Source: Treponema sp. (lineage in GTDB: Bacteria > Spirochaetota > Spirochaetia > Treponematales > Treponemataceae). Taken from it: a stretch of DNA of 64,000 nt. The stretch's first letter is position 1. Each line of letters opens with the position of its first letter. Under the pieces are notes generated by a model. It ran no database searches and was not told the DNA's origin. It saw nothing but the letters and a program-made list of their open reading frames with translations. Of this stretch, positions 29,826 through 40,123 are shown in pieces. Where the stretch lies: NCBI GenBank assembly GCA_016287815.1, contig JAEEWW010000003.1:17483-81482 (forward strand). The letters run 5' to 3'. The translations under genes were made by a program, and so were the position numbers.

Positions 29826-30894
29826 CTAAGGCGCTTTTTCCTTTTTTCATAATCAAAGCCCTGCCGTTTTTAATAACAACAACGACATTTTTGATTCCGC
29901 AAAGCGCAACCGGCATGTCAGAATAGATGAAATTTCCTTCGCTTTCAATTTCTACTGCTTTACCAACATTGTGATTAAAAAGTTTTTCAAATGCATCCCA
30001 GCTGCCAATATCGTCCCAGTTGAATGTTGAACGTACGGCACAGGCAATGTCTGTTTTTTCGGCAACAGATTTATCGATTGCAATAACAGGAACGTTTTTA
30101 TACGCTTCATCCATTGCCTTCCATGAAGCAACATATTTAAAACCGTTTACTTCTTTAAAAACTGGTGCTTTACCATTTGGAATGTTTTCAAATGCGGTGT
30201 AGGCGTCTGTCTGATGTTTTTTAAGTTCATTTATTAAAGTGCTGCATGTAAATCCAAACATTCCGCTGTTCCACCAGTAATTGCCGGATGCAAGATATTC
30301 AGTTGCAGTTTTTAAATCAGGTTTTTCAACAAATTTTTCAATTTCGAAAACTGAACCGTCTGAATTGATAGATTTTCCGGTTTTTATGTAACCATAACCC
30401 GTTGCAGGTTCTGTCGGCGGAATTGCAAAGCATAGGAATTTTCCTTCTTTTGCAGCTTGAGAAGCTTTTTCACAATCAGAAACAAAATTTTCAATAGGTG
30501 TAATTATGTGGTCGCTTGTTAAAACAAGTACAAGAGGCTCTGTTTCTTTTGAAAGCTGTTTTAAAAAATGGCAGGATAAAATAATAGGGGCCGTTGTCTG
30601 CTTCGGTTCGGTTTCCGGAAGTATATACAAATCTTCTTTTAATTTTTTCTGGTCTTCCAAAGAAAGTTTTGGAAGAAGGCTTTTACAGTGTATGGAAACA
30701 GTTTTGTAAATATCTTTTCTTGTTACAATAACTATTTTTCCTTTTGGTTTTATTGCAAGTGCACGCTGAATTGAAGTTTGCAGAAATGAAACGTTTCCTG
30801 CTATTTTCATAAACTGTTTTGGATGGTCTGAGCTTGATGCAGGCCATAATCTTTCACCAAAACCACCTGCAAGAATTACAACATCAGTAAACAT
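29785..30894 (-). CDS. manC: Mannose-1-phosphate guanylyltransferase
   Basis: VILAGGFGERLWPASSSDHPKQF, TSDHIITP, FVEKPD, WNSGMFGF, FNWDDIGSWDAF. Confidence 0.95.
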   Translation of the reverse strand: MFTDVVILAGGFGERLWPASSSDHPKQFMKIAGNVSFLQTSIQRALAIKPKGKIVIVTRKDIYKTVSIHCKSLLPKLSLEDQKKLKEDLYILPETEPKQTTAPIILSCHFLKQLSKETEPLVLVLTSDHIITPIENFVSDCEKASQAAKEGKFLCFAIPPTEPATGYGYIKTGKSINSDGSVFEIEKFVEKPDLKTATEYLASGNYWWNSGMFGFTCSTLINELKKHQTDAYTAFENIPNGKAPVFKEVNGFKYVASWKAMDEAYKNVPVIAIDKSVAEKTDIACAVRSTFNWDDIGSWDAFEKLFNHNVGKAVEIESEGNFIYSDMPVALCGIKNVVVVIKNGRALIMKKGKSALVRDVVKQMKNSNV

Positions 30895-30962
30895 AAATTG
30901 TCTCCGTGAATAAACTAAATCGAAATCAAATTAAAAAAGTACGCGTTTCAATTACAATAAAA

Positions 30963-31682
30963 TTATAATTGTTCAAATACAAAATTACAGAATGTTTTTA
31001 TTCTGTTCATAAATGAAACTTCAATCCGCTTTTTCAAAAAGAAAAGAGAAGGGGCTTCAACGCCGCCAATTCCGTATAAAATCCAGTTATCGCCTTCCTG
31101 ATAGATTATGATAACTGAGCGCATGTTTTTCTTTGAAATACATTTTACGCCATTAACATATAATTTATTAAGATTTGTATTTTTATATAGCAGAAAATCT
31201 TTATTTTTTAATATTGTAATGTCCGTATCGATGTTTCCAATAGGCGGCATTTCAAGCATTGCAATGATATGCTCTTTATTATCGTTTATTTCATGCGAGT
31301 CAATTTTACCGTCTTCATACAAATCAAAATAGCATTCATGCCGTTCTGACCAGTATGGAATTCCAACATAGGAAGGAATATCTACCAGAATATCACGTGT
31401 TTTTTCTATAATGTCTTCATTTCCCTTTATAGGACGAATCTGAATAACTTCAGCAAGATAAGCTGGATCTAAATCAACGATTTCCTTAATTTCTGCTGCA
31501 ACAAGTTCATTTTTTGTTTCAAGACACATTTTCTTTGCAGACGGAGTTTTATGAATAACGATTTCCCCTGCGTTCAGTTTTGCAAGTTCATCTTCAGAAA
31601 GATTTTTATTAAAGGGAAGACAAAAAGAATTTGCGCAAACAGCCGATACAACCGTTATTGTTAATAATAATTTTTTTACCAT
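30963..31682 (-). CDS. Putative secreted protein of unknown function
   Basis: Signal peptide-like start MVKKLLLTITVVSAVCANSFC at 31682. Confidence 0.6.
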   Translation of the reverse strand: MVKKLLLTITVVSAVCANSFCLPFNKNLSEDELAKLNAGEIVIHKTPSAKKMCLETKNELVAAEIKEIVDLDPAYLAEVIQIRPIKGNEDIIEKTRDILVDIPSYVGIPYWSERHECYFDLYEDGKIDSHEINDNKEHIIAMLEMPPIGNIDTDITILKNKDFLLYKNTNLNKLYVNGVKCISKKNMRSVIIIYQEGDNWILYGIGGVEAPSLFFLKKRIEVSFMNRIKTFCNFVFEQL

Positions 31683-31701
31683 ATCGCCTGAATTATAACT
31701 T

Positions 31702-31754
31702 TTCAGACAGATTTTTGCAACCTTCGTAAAAATCGCTGTAAAAATCTGTCTGAA
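31702..31754. repeat. Perfect 15-bp inverted repeat with 23-nt loop
   Basis: TTCAGACAGATTTTT (31702-31716) and AAAAATCTGTCTGAA (31740-31754). Confidence 0.9.
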
Positions 31755-31779
31755 TTTCAATGTGCCAGATACGCTATAT

Positions 31780-33174
31780 TTATTTTTTTAGCCATTCCGG
31801 TATGTAATCTTTTGTATTTTCAAGCATTGAATTAAAAAGAGTGCGGCATTCTGATTCAGAAATAAGCTTTACAGCCGGATCGTTTCTGAATGCGCGGAAA
31901 ATCATTTCTCTGTTGCGATTTTTCCAGCCTTCGATAATCGTTTCATGATTATAAACATGGCGCATAACCAGATTCTGTACAGGATATGGAAGTTTACCCG
32001 CCATGACAGGTCTGATTTCTCCATCACGGAACACTGCGTTTGTTTCTACGACAGCACCCAGAGGAACGTTTTCCATCTGACCGATATTCGGAATATTTAC
32101 GTTAGTTACAAGAGTTTCAAAACCGAGTAATGCTTTAAGTTGTCTTACGCCTTCTTCTCCAGAAGCAATTATTTCAACTTTTTCTTTGCCTTCATAGATT
32201 CTGTCACTTTTTTCCTGAAGGAATTTATCGTGTTCTTTTCTCCAGCTTACAGGAGTTAAAGTAAAGCCCCATCTTTCTACCATTTCCTGTGACTGCAAGT
32301 ACCATTGAGGAACAAATTCTGCAAGATGCCTGTCACCGGCAGCTGCAATAATTCCGAACTTTCTGAACAAATCAATCTTTACCATCTGTCTTGAAAGGAA
32401 ATTCTTGTTAAGCCAGTTGGCTTCTTCGCCTGAATCCCATCCTGTTTCTGCATATTTTTCGCAGAATTCTGCGTAAAGAGGGAATAAATCCTGTCCTTTG
32501 CAAACAGCTTTGTCAATCCACGTAAAATGATTTATTCCAAGAACATTTGTTTTTATATCAGCCCTTGTAATTGAACTGTCTCCTGTTTTTTTGCGGACAA
32601 TTTCTGCCAGAAGTTTCTGTGTTCCGAATACCTCATGGCAGCAGCCAAACGCCTTAATTTCGGGGAATGCAGCGTACATCATCCTGACACAAAGAGTCAT
32701 TGGATTTGTATAATTTATTACCCATGCATCAGGACAGAATTCTTTAATTTTTAAGGCAAGGTTTTCATAAATCGGAAGGGTACGCATTGCCCTGATTATT
32801 CCTCCCGGTCCTGCCGTATCACCTACAGACTGATAAATTCCATATTTCTCAGGTTCATGAACATCGCTTTCCATTTCATCAAATGTAGCAGGAAGAATTG
32901 AAGCTATTACAAAGTCTGCTCCAGAAAGGGCTTCTTCCAATGTTTTTACAGCTGTATATTTCCACGAACTTTTTGTTTCCGGAAATTCAGCAAGCGAGTT
33001 TCCGATTTTTTCATTTCTTTTTGCACGTTCAAAATCAATATCATAAAGGGCAATCTGACCGTTCATCTGCTCTTCAGGAGCTAAATCTGCCATCAGTCCC
33101 CATGCCCAGCCGCGGGAACCGCCGCCAATATATGCAATTTTGATATCATAAGCTTTGTTGTTTTTGTAATACAT
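31780..33174 (-). CDS. Glycoside hydrolase family 4 (alpha-glucosidase/alpha-galacturonidase-like)
   Basis: IKIAYIGGGSRGWAWGLM (NAD-binding), INYTNPMTL, GCCHEVFG, GINHFTWI, GH4 motifs. Confidence 0.88.
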   Translation of the reverse strand: MYYKNNKAYDIKIAYIGGGSRGWAWGLMADLAPEEQMNGQIALYDIDFERAKRNEKIGNSLAEFPETKSSWKYTAVKTLEEALSGADFVIASILPATFDEMESDVHEPEKYGIYQSVGDTAGPGGIIRAMRTLPIYENLALKIKEFCPDAWVINYTNPMTLCVRMMYAAFPEIKAFGCCHEVFGTQKLLAEIVRKKTGDSSITRADIKTNVLGINHFTWIDKAVCKGQDLFPLYAEFCEKYAETGWDSGEEANWLNKNFLSRQMVKIDLFRKFGIIAAAGDRHLAEFVPQWYLQSQEMVERWGFTLTPVSWRKEHDKFLQEKSDRIYEGKEKVEIIASGEEGVRQLKALLGFETLVTNVNIPNIGQMENVPLGAVVETNAVFRDGEIRPVMAGKLPYPVQNLVMRHVYNHETIIEGWKNRNREMIFRAFRNDPAVKLISESECRTLFNSMLENTKDYIPEWLKK

Positions 33175-33277
33175 AATAAAACCTCTTGATTTTATTTTAG
33201 CATAAGCTGAAAATTGTACATAAAAGAAAAAAGATTAGTTTTATTAAAAAACAGTGCAAAGAAAGTTCTGATTAATA

Positions 33278-34933
33278 CTATTCACGGTTAGTCTTAAAGA
33301 TTTTTTCCCTGTATTCACTTGGTGTATATCCGGTTTCTTTGCGGAACATCTGGCTAAAATATGACGGATTGCTTCCGAAACCGGTTTTATATGCTATTTC
33401 TGCAATAGATAAATCTATATCTTCCATAAGTTCTTTTGCAATTTCCATCCGTTTTTCAAAAAGAAATGTAGAAAATTTTTGTCCGGTTTCTTTTTTAAAT
33501 AGTTTTCCAAGATAATCAGGATTCATGTAAACTTCTTCCTGGGTAACTTTTAGCAGCGATAAGGCAGAATCTGAATAGTTTTTATTTACATATTCTATTA
33601 CTTTACGTATTTGCTTTGTATAATTTGTACTGAAAAGTTCTTTTTGTTTTTTAATAATCGAAGATACTGATTCTTTAGCTGCAAGATAAAGATTTTCAAA
33701 GTTCTGTGCTTTTGTAATTCTGTCTACATTGATTATTTCAGGCAAATCTGAATCTTTATAGAATTTAGTCTTTGTAATATACGAAAGAAAAAAAGTAAGC
33801 GTTAGTTTTTTTACTGTTTCAAATGAATACATCTTTTTTGCACAGATTAAGGCTATCTTTTTGAGTTCTTCAGTTATTTCTTTTTCAGAAATTTCTGTTT
33901 CTGTAAGATTAAAGATTTTTTCACCAAGTTCTTTATAATGAGCATTTACATTTTCTGCATCTGGTGTTTTTGAAAATTCAATTTTTTCTGTATAAACTGC
34001 ATTTCTGTCCTTAAAATAATAAAGCAGGCAGAGTGTTTCTTTTACTTTTTCAAATACTTCTTTTGAAGAATCAGGTGTAAAAAGTTCGCTTATTATTACA
34101 GGAAATTTTCCTGCGATACACGTATTTTCAAAAGAGTCCGTATCAGGTTTTGTTTCTGAAAGTGTTGAAGTCGTTTCTGGAAGTTCTGTATCTTTATCTT
34201 GATCAGAAATCCCGGAAAGTTGATTTTTTATTTTTTCAAAGACACTTAATGAATCAGAGCAACTTGTTTTTGATTGTGAAGAAATAAGCACAAAGATGTG
34301 GCTTTCCTTATAAAAACACACGGAATTATCGATAAAAGATTCTATTTGAGAAATAGCAGAAAATAATTTTTGAGAAGTAACTTTACTTTTTGTTTTGCTA
34401 TACAGAAAATATGGAAGAACAAAAAGCCTAAAATGTCGTTCTGTATTTATCCCAAGATATTCTTTTATCTGAGAGAAATCTGTTTTGCCTTCAAACCAGG
34501 AGCAGAGTATGCTGTTTTTAGTCTGAATAGAAAATTCTCTGTCTTTTTTATTACTGTCAACTTTATTACAGACTTTCTTTATTGTTTCAAAGATTTCTTT
34601 ATTTCCGCACGGTTTTAAAATATATTCGCAGACTCCATTTCTTATTGCGCTTTGTGCATAAGAAAAATCATCATAACTTGAAAGAATTATAAACTCGCAT
34701 GGAATATTTTTCTTACGGCATTCGGTTATAAGTTCAATACCGGAAAGTTCCGGCATAATAATATCGGTAAGTACAATATCTACATGATTTTCTTTGGAAC
34801 ATACAGCTTCAAGAGCAGCTTTGCCGTTCCGTGCAGTAAGGATATTTACATTCTCGCCGAATTCTTTTTTAATGCTTCCGGCAATTCCGTCCCTTATAAT
34901 TTTTTCATCGTCTGCTACAAGTATGGTTTTCAT
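33278..34933 (-). CDS. Response regulator with AraC-type DNA-binding domain (YesN-like)
   Basis: Receiver KTILVADDEKIIRDGI...DIVLTDIIMPELSG; C-terminal AraC HTH IAEIAYKTGFGSNPSYFSQMFRKETGYTPSEYR. Confidence 0.95.
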   Translation of the reverse strand: MKTILVADDEKIIRDGIAGSIKKEFGENVNILTARNGKAALEAVCSKENHVDIVLTDIIMPELSGIELITECRKKNIPCEFIILSSYDDFSYAQSAIRNGVCEYILKPCGNKEIFETIKKVCNKVDSNKKDREFSIQTKNSILCSWFEGKTDFSQIKEYLGINTERHFRLFVLPYFLYSKTKSKVTSQKLFSAISQIESFIDNSVCFYKESHIFVLISSQSKTSCSDSLSVFEKIKNQLSGISDQDKDTELPETTSTLSETKPDTDSFENTCIAGKFPVIISELFTPDSSKEVFEKVKETLCLLYYFKDRNAVYTEKIEFSKTPDAENVNAHYKELGEKIFNLTETEISEKEITEELKKIALICAKKMYSFETVKKLTLTFFLSYITKTKFYKDSDLPEIINVDRITKAQNFENLYLAAKESVSSIIKKQKELFSTNYTKQIRKVIEYVNKNYSDSALSLLKVTQEEVYMNPDYLGKLFKKETGQKFSTFLFEKRMEIAKELMEDIDLSIAEIAYKTGFGSNPSYFSQMFRKETGYTPSEYREKIFKTNRE

Positions 34934-36732
34934 TTTAACAAATCTTTTACTACATTCTGTACGCTAATTTTGCTAAAAGCAAGCGGTAATTTTATTTTAA
35001 TGCACAATCCGGTCAAATTTGTGTATTCAACGGCATTTTCCGCTTTTAATCCATACTGACTTCCAAAAATTATCTGCAATCTTGAATGAATGTTTGAAAG
35101 CCCCAGATGTTTTTCAGAATCTTCAGTTTTCTCTTCCAGTAAGGATTGTATTTTATTAATATCAAATTCATTGCCGTCATCGCAGACTAAAATATAAAAA
35201 TCATTTTCATGTTTTTCAAACAGAATGTTTACATGGCAAATAGAATCGTTTTTTTCTATGTTGTATTTAATTGCGTTTTCAATCAATGGCTGTAATGTAA
35301 ATTTAGGAATAAGGCAGTTTTTTAGTTTATCATAATCTTCAATATTGAATGAAAGCCTGTCTTCAAATCGTATTTTTTGAATTGCTATATAATCCTGAGC
35401 AATCCGAACTTCTTCTTCAAGAGTTATAATATCTTCTTTTTTTATTGAAGCCCTTAAAAGATTGCTTAACGAAAGAACCATCTGTGCAAGTTCCTGGTCA
35501 TCATCGGAAACGGCCTTCCACCGTATGTTTTCCAGCGTATTATATAAAAAATGAGGATTTATCTGTTTTTGTAAAAGCCTGTATTTTGTTTCTGCAAGCG
35601 AAATCTGTTTTGCATAAACTTCTTTTATCAGATAATTTATTTTGTCAGTCATTATATTATAACTTTCATAAAGTTCCCTGATTTCTGAAATACGGCTTTT
35701 CTGCTCATTTTCTGCAAACCTGATAAAGGTTTCATCTTTCGCCATTTTCATGTGGACAGAAATTTTGTGAACCGGCTCGGAAATTCTTTTGGAAAAATGA
35801 AACTGCAGGAGCATTATTAAAAACAGAAGAACTAAAATTAACAGCAGCAGGTTTGCGGTAATAAGAACAATTCTTTTTATAAGTGGTGTAAAATTAAGAA
35901 TGTTTACAAAAATCCAGCCTTCTATATTTGAATATGCAATATGAATATATGTATTTTTGATTTTGTACATGTCCTGCACAGCTGATTTTTTATCTATTGT
36001 TTCTGTAAGGATATTTTTAATTACTTCCGGCAAAGCTGTTATATTATTTTCATTAAAAACCTGTCCGTTTATGTAACATAAAAGCTCTGAACTATAAAAG
36101 CTGTTTTCAGGTTTTTCTGAGTACAAAAGAGAAGTGTTAAGGGAAAAAACAAGGACACCATAATCAGAAAAGGAATTTGCCGTTTTAGTTGAACGAATTA
36201 CTTTTGCATAGATAATATTTTGAGAATTTTCAGGATCAACCATCCATATTGATTTTTCCGGGGATTGTAAGGCAATATTTCTTGCTTTGTTTATAACCTG
36301 ACTTGAAGGTTTGTTTGTACCGCCTGTATACAAAGTTATTTTGTAATTGTTTGAAAAAATAAAGTAAGTTGAACTTATTGAACTTCTGTTTATGGTTGTA
36401 GAAAGAAGATTATTGCTAAGTTCAAGCATTGCTTCATAGCCTTCGTATTCTTCAGAATTGCGTAAATAATCCCGAATATTATTTTGCACTACATAGCTGT
36501 TTTGAAAATCCAGAGAAAACTGTTCTATTTCAGAAAGGCTTCTTTCAAGATTAAAAATATAATAATCTAAGCCTTCCCGTGAACTTTGAACAATCATGGA
36601 TTTAAAACTATGAATAATTATCTGCGAAAAGATAAGAATCAGAATTAAAAAAGCGGTTGTTAAAAGTATTATTGTTCTTGAAAAGTATTTTTTTATCGAA
36701 AGTATAGTTTTTTCTTTTTTATTATTCAGCAT
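34930..36732 (-). CDS. Sensor histidine kinase (YesM-like, HisKA_7TM-less His_kinase type)
   Basis: TM segment, HAMP-like, YRLLQKQINPHFLYNTLENIRW phosphoacceptor, PKFTLQPLIENAIKYNIE; overlaps the response regulator start. Confidence 0.94.
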   Translation of the reverse strand: MLNNKKEKTILSIKKYFSRTIILLTTAFLILILIFSQIIIHSFKSMIVQSSREGLDYYIFNLERSLSEIEQFSLDFQNSYVVQNNIRDYLRNSEEYEGYEAMLELSNNLLSTTINRSSISSTYFIFSNNYKITLYTGGTNKPSSQVINKARNIALQSPEKSIWMVDPENSQNIIYAKVIRSTKTANSFSDYGVLVFSLNTSLLYSEKPENSFYSSELLCYINGQVFNENNITALPEVIKNILTETIDKKSAVQDMYKIKNTYIHIAYSNIEGWIFVNILNFTPLIKRIVLITANLLLLILVLLFLIMLLQFHFSKRISEPVHKISVHMKMAKDETFIRFAENEQKSRISEIRELYESYNIMTDKINYLIKEVYAKQISLAETKYRLLQKQINPHFLYNTLENIRWKAVSDDDQELAQMVLSLSNLLRASIKKEDIITLEEEVRIAQDYIAIQKIRFEDRLSFNIEDYDKLKNCLIPKFTLQPLIENAIKYNIEKNDSICHVNILFEKHENDFYILVCDDGNEFDINKIQSLLEEKTEDSEKHLGLSNIHSRLQIIFGSQYGLKAENAVEYTNLTGLCIKIKLPLAFSKISVQNVVKDLLK

Positions 36733-36907
36733 ATAAAAATTCCGTTATTTCAGCAGCACCCGAGTTTCTTTACTCTGTTATTTTATAGTTTTGCTCTGTT
36801 TTTTTTATAACACAAATTTTGAAATGAAAGCAATAATTAAACTGTCACTTCAAGAATTGAAATCCTCAGGGAAAAAAATTGCGAAGCGGCTTTCAAAAGG
36901 AGGAAAC

Positions 36908-38215
36908 ATGAAAAGTATTAATTGGAAAAAATCATTTTTGTTGATTTCAATTATAGTAATTTTTGCAGGATGCACGGCAAAAAAAGAGGCAAAATCTGCT
37001 GCTCAGAATGAACCTGTAACTTTACGCATAGCATGGTGGGGGTCTCAAAAACGGCATGATGCAACTCTTGCAGTTCTTGATCTTTATACAAAGAAAACAG
37101 GCGTTCAGTTTGAAGCTGAATTTCTGCCGTTTGACGGATATTTTACAAAATTAAATACGCTGGCTGCAGCAAAGAATGTATGGGATATTTATCAGCTTGG
37201 AAGCAACTTTCCAAATTATGCAGAAAGCCTTGAACCGCTTGACCCGTTTGTAAAATCTGGAGCAGTTGATGTTTCTCAGATTGGCGAAGGAATTCTTTCT
37301 ACAACAAGACTTGGCGGTGACGGAGATTTACTGGGAATTTCCATAGGCACAAATACTTACGGCATTGCCTATGATCCTGAAATGTTCCAGAAAGCAGGTG
37401 TTCCGGAACCAACAGAAACATGGACATGGAAAGATTATGAAAAAGCATGTTTAAAAATCCACGAAAAACTTGGTGTATATGGTTCTTCAAAACTTGATGA
37501 TTTTATTGCAGGAGGAAAGGTTCGTATTCCGCAGCATGATAAAAATCAGGGATTGTTCAGCAAGGACGGAAAAAGCCTTGGATACACGGATGATTCTCCT
37601 ATAGTTGATTACTGGAAAATCAGAAAAACTCTTGTAGATGCAAAAGCTTATCCTGATCCAGGCCGAATCTATGAAATTAAAGATATAGAAAGTGATTTAC
37701 TTGTACGCGGTGAAGCTGCAATGACATGGGTAGCCAGCAATCAGTTTATTTCTCTTTGCTCAGCTGCAAAACGTCCGTTAAAAATGGCAGTCGTTCCGCG
37801 GGAAAAAGAAAATTTGCCGCTAGGACTTGATATGCAGTCTTCCCAGCAGTTTGGTGTTTACAGCGGTTCAAAGAATAAAGAAGAAGCTGCTAAATTTATA
37901 AGTTTCTTTGTTAATGATATTGAAGCAAACAGAATACTTCAGGGAGAGCGCGGCGTTCCGGTTTCTACACCTGTACGTACCGATCTTGAAACTTTCCTTA
38001 ATAACGAAACACAAAAAGAACTTTATTCATTTATGACTGTAATGTCACGTAATGCCAGCATGGAAAAAAACTTTGACGTTCCATGTCACGATGAAATTAA
38101 AGACCTTTACTGGAGAATCGAAGATAAAGTTGCTTTCGGTAAAGCTACTCCAGAAGAAGCTGCGAAAGAATTCCGCAGGGAAGCCGAAGCAATCTTTGCA
38201 AAAACATTTAAATAA
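36908..38215 (+). CDS. ABC sugar transporter substrate-binding lipoprotein
   Basis: Start MKSINWKKSFLLISIIVIFAGC (lipobox) after AAAGGAGG; SBP family 1 features. Confidence 0.92.
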   Translation: MKSINWKKSFLLISIIVIFAGCTAKKEAKSAAQNEPVTLRIAWWGSQKRHDATLAVLDLYTKKTGVQFEAEFLPFDGYFTKLNTLAAAKNVWDIYQLGSNFPNYAESLEPLDPFVKSGAVDVSQIGEGILSTTRLGGDGDLLGISIGTNTYGIAYDPEMFQKAGVPEPTETWTWKDYEKACLKIHEKLGVYGSSKLDDFIAGGKVRIPQHDKNQGLFSKDGKSLGYTDDSPIVDYWKIRKTLVDAKAYPDPGRIYEIKDIESDLLVRGEAAMTWVASNQFISLCSAAKRPLKMAVVPREKENLPLGLDMQSSQQFGVYSGSKNKEEAAKFISFFVNDIEANRILQGERGVPVSTPVRTDLETFLNNETQKELYSFMTVMSRNASMEKNFDVPCHDEIKDLYWRIEDKVAFGKATPEEAAKEFRREAEAIFAKTFK

Positions 38216-38252
38216 GAATCAATCTAAAAATTGTTAAGCTGGTTTGCACTCC

Positions 38253-38292
38253 TATCTGGCGCCTGTCCGACAGGTCGGACAGGCGCCAGATA
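38253..38292. repeat. Near loop-less 19-bp perfect stem-loop between substrate-binding protein and permease genes
   Basis: TATCTGGCGCCTGTCCGAC-AG-GTCGGACAGGCGCCAGATA; flanked by AAGCTG...CAGCTT outer arms (38236-38302). Confidence 0.95.
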
Positions 38293-38323
38293 AATCAGCT
38301 TTTCATAACAACAGGGAGTTTTT

Positions 38324-39259
38324 ATGACCATTTCCTTTAACAATACATTTAAGTCTAGCAAAATAAAAAAATTTTTAAACAGTGACAATACCGTAGGTTA
38401 CTGTTTTGCTTCTCCGTTTATCATAGGATTTCTTGGTTTTGTAGTAATTCCTATGCTTGTATCTTTATATTTTTCATTTACAAAATATAACATCAGAACA
38501 TCACCAAAATGGATTGGCTTAGATAATTTTATCAGAATGTTTACCGCTGACAGGCGTTTTTATAAATCACTTTGGGTTACATTCAAATATGTAATTATAG
38601 CCGTGCCTTTAAAACTTGCTTTTGCGCTTGTAATTGCATTTATTCTTACTAAGAAAACAAAACTTGAAAGCGTTTTCCGTGCAATTTATTATTTACCTTC
38701 ACTGATTGGCGGCAGCGTTGCCGTTACACTTGTATGGAAAGAATTATTTTCTTCCACGGGATTTATAAACACATTTCTTTCAAAAATTGGAATAACAGGT
38801 CTTTCATGGTTTGGTGATGAGCGCCTTGCATTATGGCCGCTGATTCTTCTTACCGTCTGGCAGTTCGGTTCTTCAATGCTGATTTTTGCAGCCGGACTGA
38901 AACAAATTCCTGTAACTTATTATGAGGCCGCCCAGATTGACGGGGCAGGCAGCGTAAAAATATTTTTCAATATAACTTTACCTCAGCTTTCACCAATTAT
39001 TCTGTTTAATCTTGTTATGCAGGTAATCTCAGGATTTATGACATTTACCCAGTCTTATATTATTTCTGGCGGTTCAGGACGGCCAAATGATTCCACAAAT
39101 TTCTTTGCACTTTATATCTATAATAATGCATTTTCCTATTTTGATATGGGCTATGCAAGTGCAATGGCCTGGGTACTTCTTATTATTATTGCCGTCATAA
39201 CCCTTACAATTTTTAAGACTTCAAAAACATGGGTTTTTTACGAATACAAAGAAGATTGA
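38324..39259 (+). CDS. ABC sugar transporter permease (MalF-like)
   Basis: GYCFASPFIIGFLGFVVIPMLVSLYFSFTKYN; EAAQIDGAGSVKIFFNITLPQLSPII (EAA loop). Confidence 0.94.
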   Translation: MTISFNNTFKSSKIKKFLNSDNTVGYCFASPFIIGFLGFVVIPMLVSLYFSFTKYNIRTSPKWIGLDNFIRMFTADRRFYKSLWVTFKYVIIAVPLKLAFALVIAFILTKKTKLESVFRAIYYLPSLIGGSVAVTLVWKELFSSTGFINTFLSKIGITGLSWFGDERLALWPLILLTVWQFGSSMLIFAAGLKQIPVTYYEAAQIDGAGSVKIFFNITLPQLSPIILFNLVMQVISGFMTFTQSYIISGGSGRPNDSTNFFALYIYNNAFSYFDMGYASAMAWVLLIIIAVITLTIFKTSKTWVFYEYKED

Positions 39260-39285
39260 TTTTTGATTTTTTATGGGAGAAAAAA

Positions 39286-40122
39286 ATGATAACTAAAAAA
39301 TATTCTGTTGCTGGTACAGTTTTTATAATGCTTTTCGGAATTATTATGATTTATCCTGTAATCTGGATGATACTGGGGTCATTTAAAGATAATTATCAGA
39401 TTTTAAATGAATCTACAAAACTTTTCCCATCACAATGGATTTTTTCCAATTATTCTACCGGCTGGAAGGGATACGGAAAATTTTCATTTGGAACTTTTTT
39501 TAAGAATTCTTTTTTTGTTTCAATTATTTCAACAATAGGAATGACCTTTTCTTCTGCAATGATTGCCTATGCATTTTCCCGCGGAAAATTTAAAGGCAAA
39601 AAGTTTTGGTTTGCCTGCATGATAAGCACAATGATGCTGCCAAGTCAGGTAATCCTTATTCCTCAGTTTGTAATATTCCAGAAATTAAACTGGGTAAACA
39701 CATTTATACCGCTTATTCTTCCTATGTTTTTTGGGAGTGCCTTTTTTATTTACATGATTATGCAGTTTATGGCAGGGCTTCCAAAAGAATTAGATGAAGC
39801 CGCTTACATGGAAGGATGTTCCAAATATTCAATTTTTTTCAAAATAATTTTCCCGCTCATATCACCAGCTCTTATCAGCACTTTTATCATTCAGTTTTAT
39901 TGGAAATGGGATGATTTTATGGGACCTTTAATCTATTTAAGTCGTCCTGCAAAATACACTGTTTCTCTGGCAATTAAGATGTTTGCGGATGCAAGCTCCA
40001 AAACAGATTATGGTGCAATGTTTGCAATGTCAACCTTGTCTTTAATCCCTGTTTTTTTGATTTTTCTTTTCTTCAATAAATATCTTATGGAAGGAATCAG
40101 TACAAGCGGTCTGAAAGGTTAA
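39286..40122 (+). CDS. ABC sugar transporter permease (MalG-like)
   Basis: MIYPVIWMILGSFKDNYQI; ELDEAAYMEGCSKYSIFFKIIFPLISPAL (EAA loop). Start chosen at MITKKYS. Confidence 0.94.
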   Translation: MITKKYSVAGTVFIMLFGIIMIYPVIWMILGSFKDNYQILNESTKLFPSQWIFSNYSTGWKGYGKFSFGTFFKNSFFVSIISTIGMTFSSAMIAYAFSRGKFKGKKFWFACMISTMMLPSQVILIPQFVIFQKLNWVNTFIPLILPMFFGSAFFIYMIMQFMAGLPKELDEAAYMEGCSKYSIFFKIIFPLISPALISTFIIQFYWKWDDFMGPLIYLSRPAKYTVSLAIKMFADASSKTDYGAMFAMSTLSLIPVFLIFLFFNKYLMEGISTSGLKG

Positions 40123-40123
40123 A

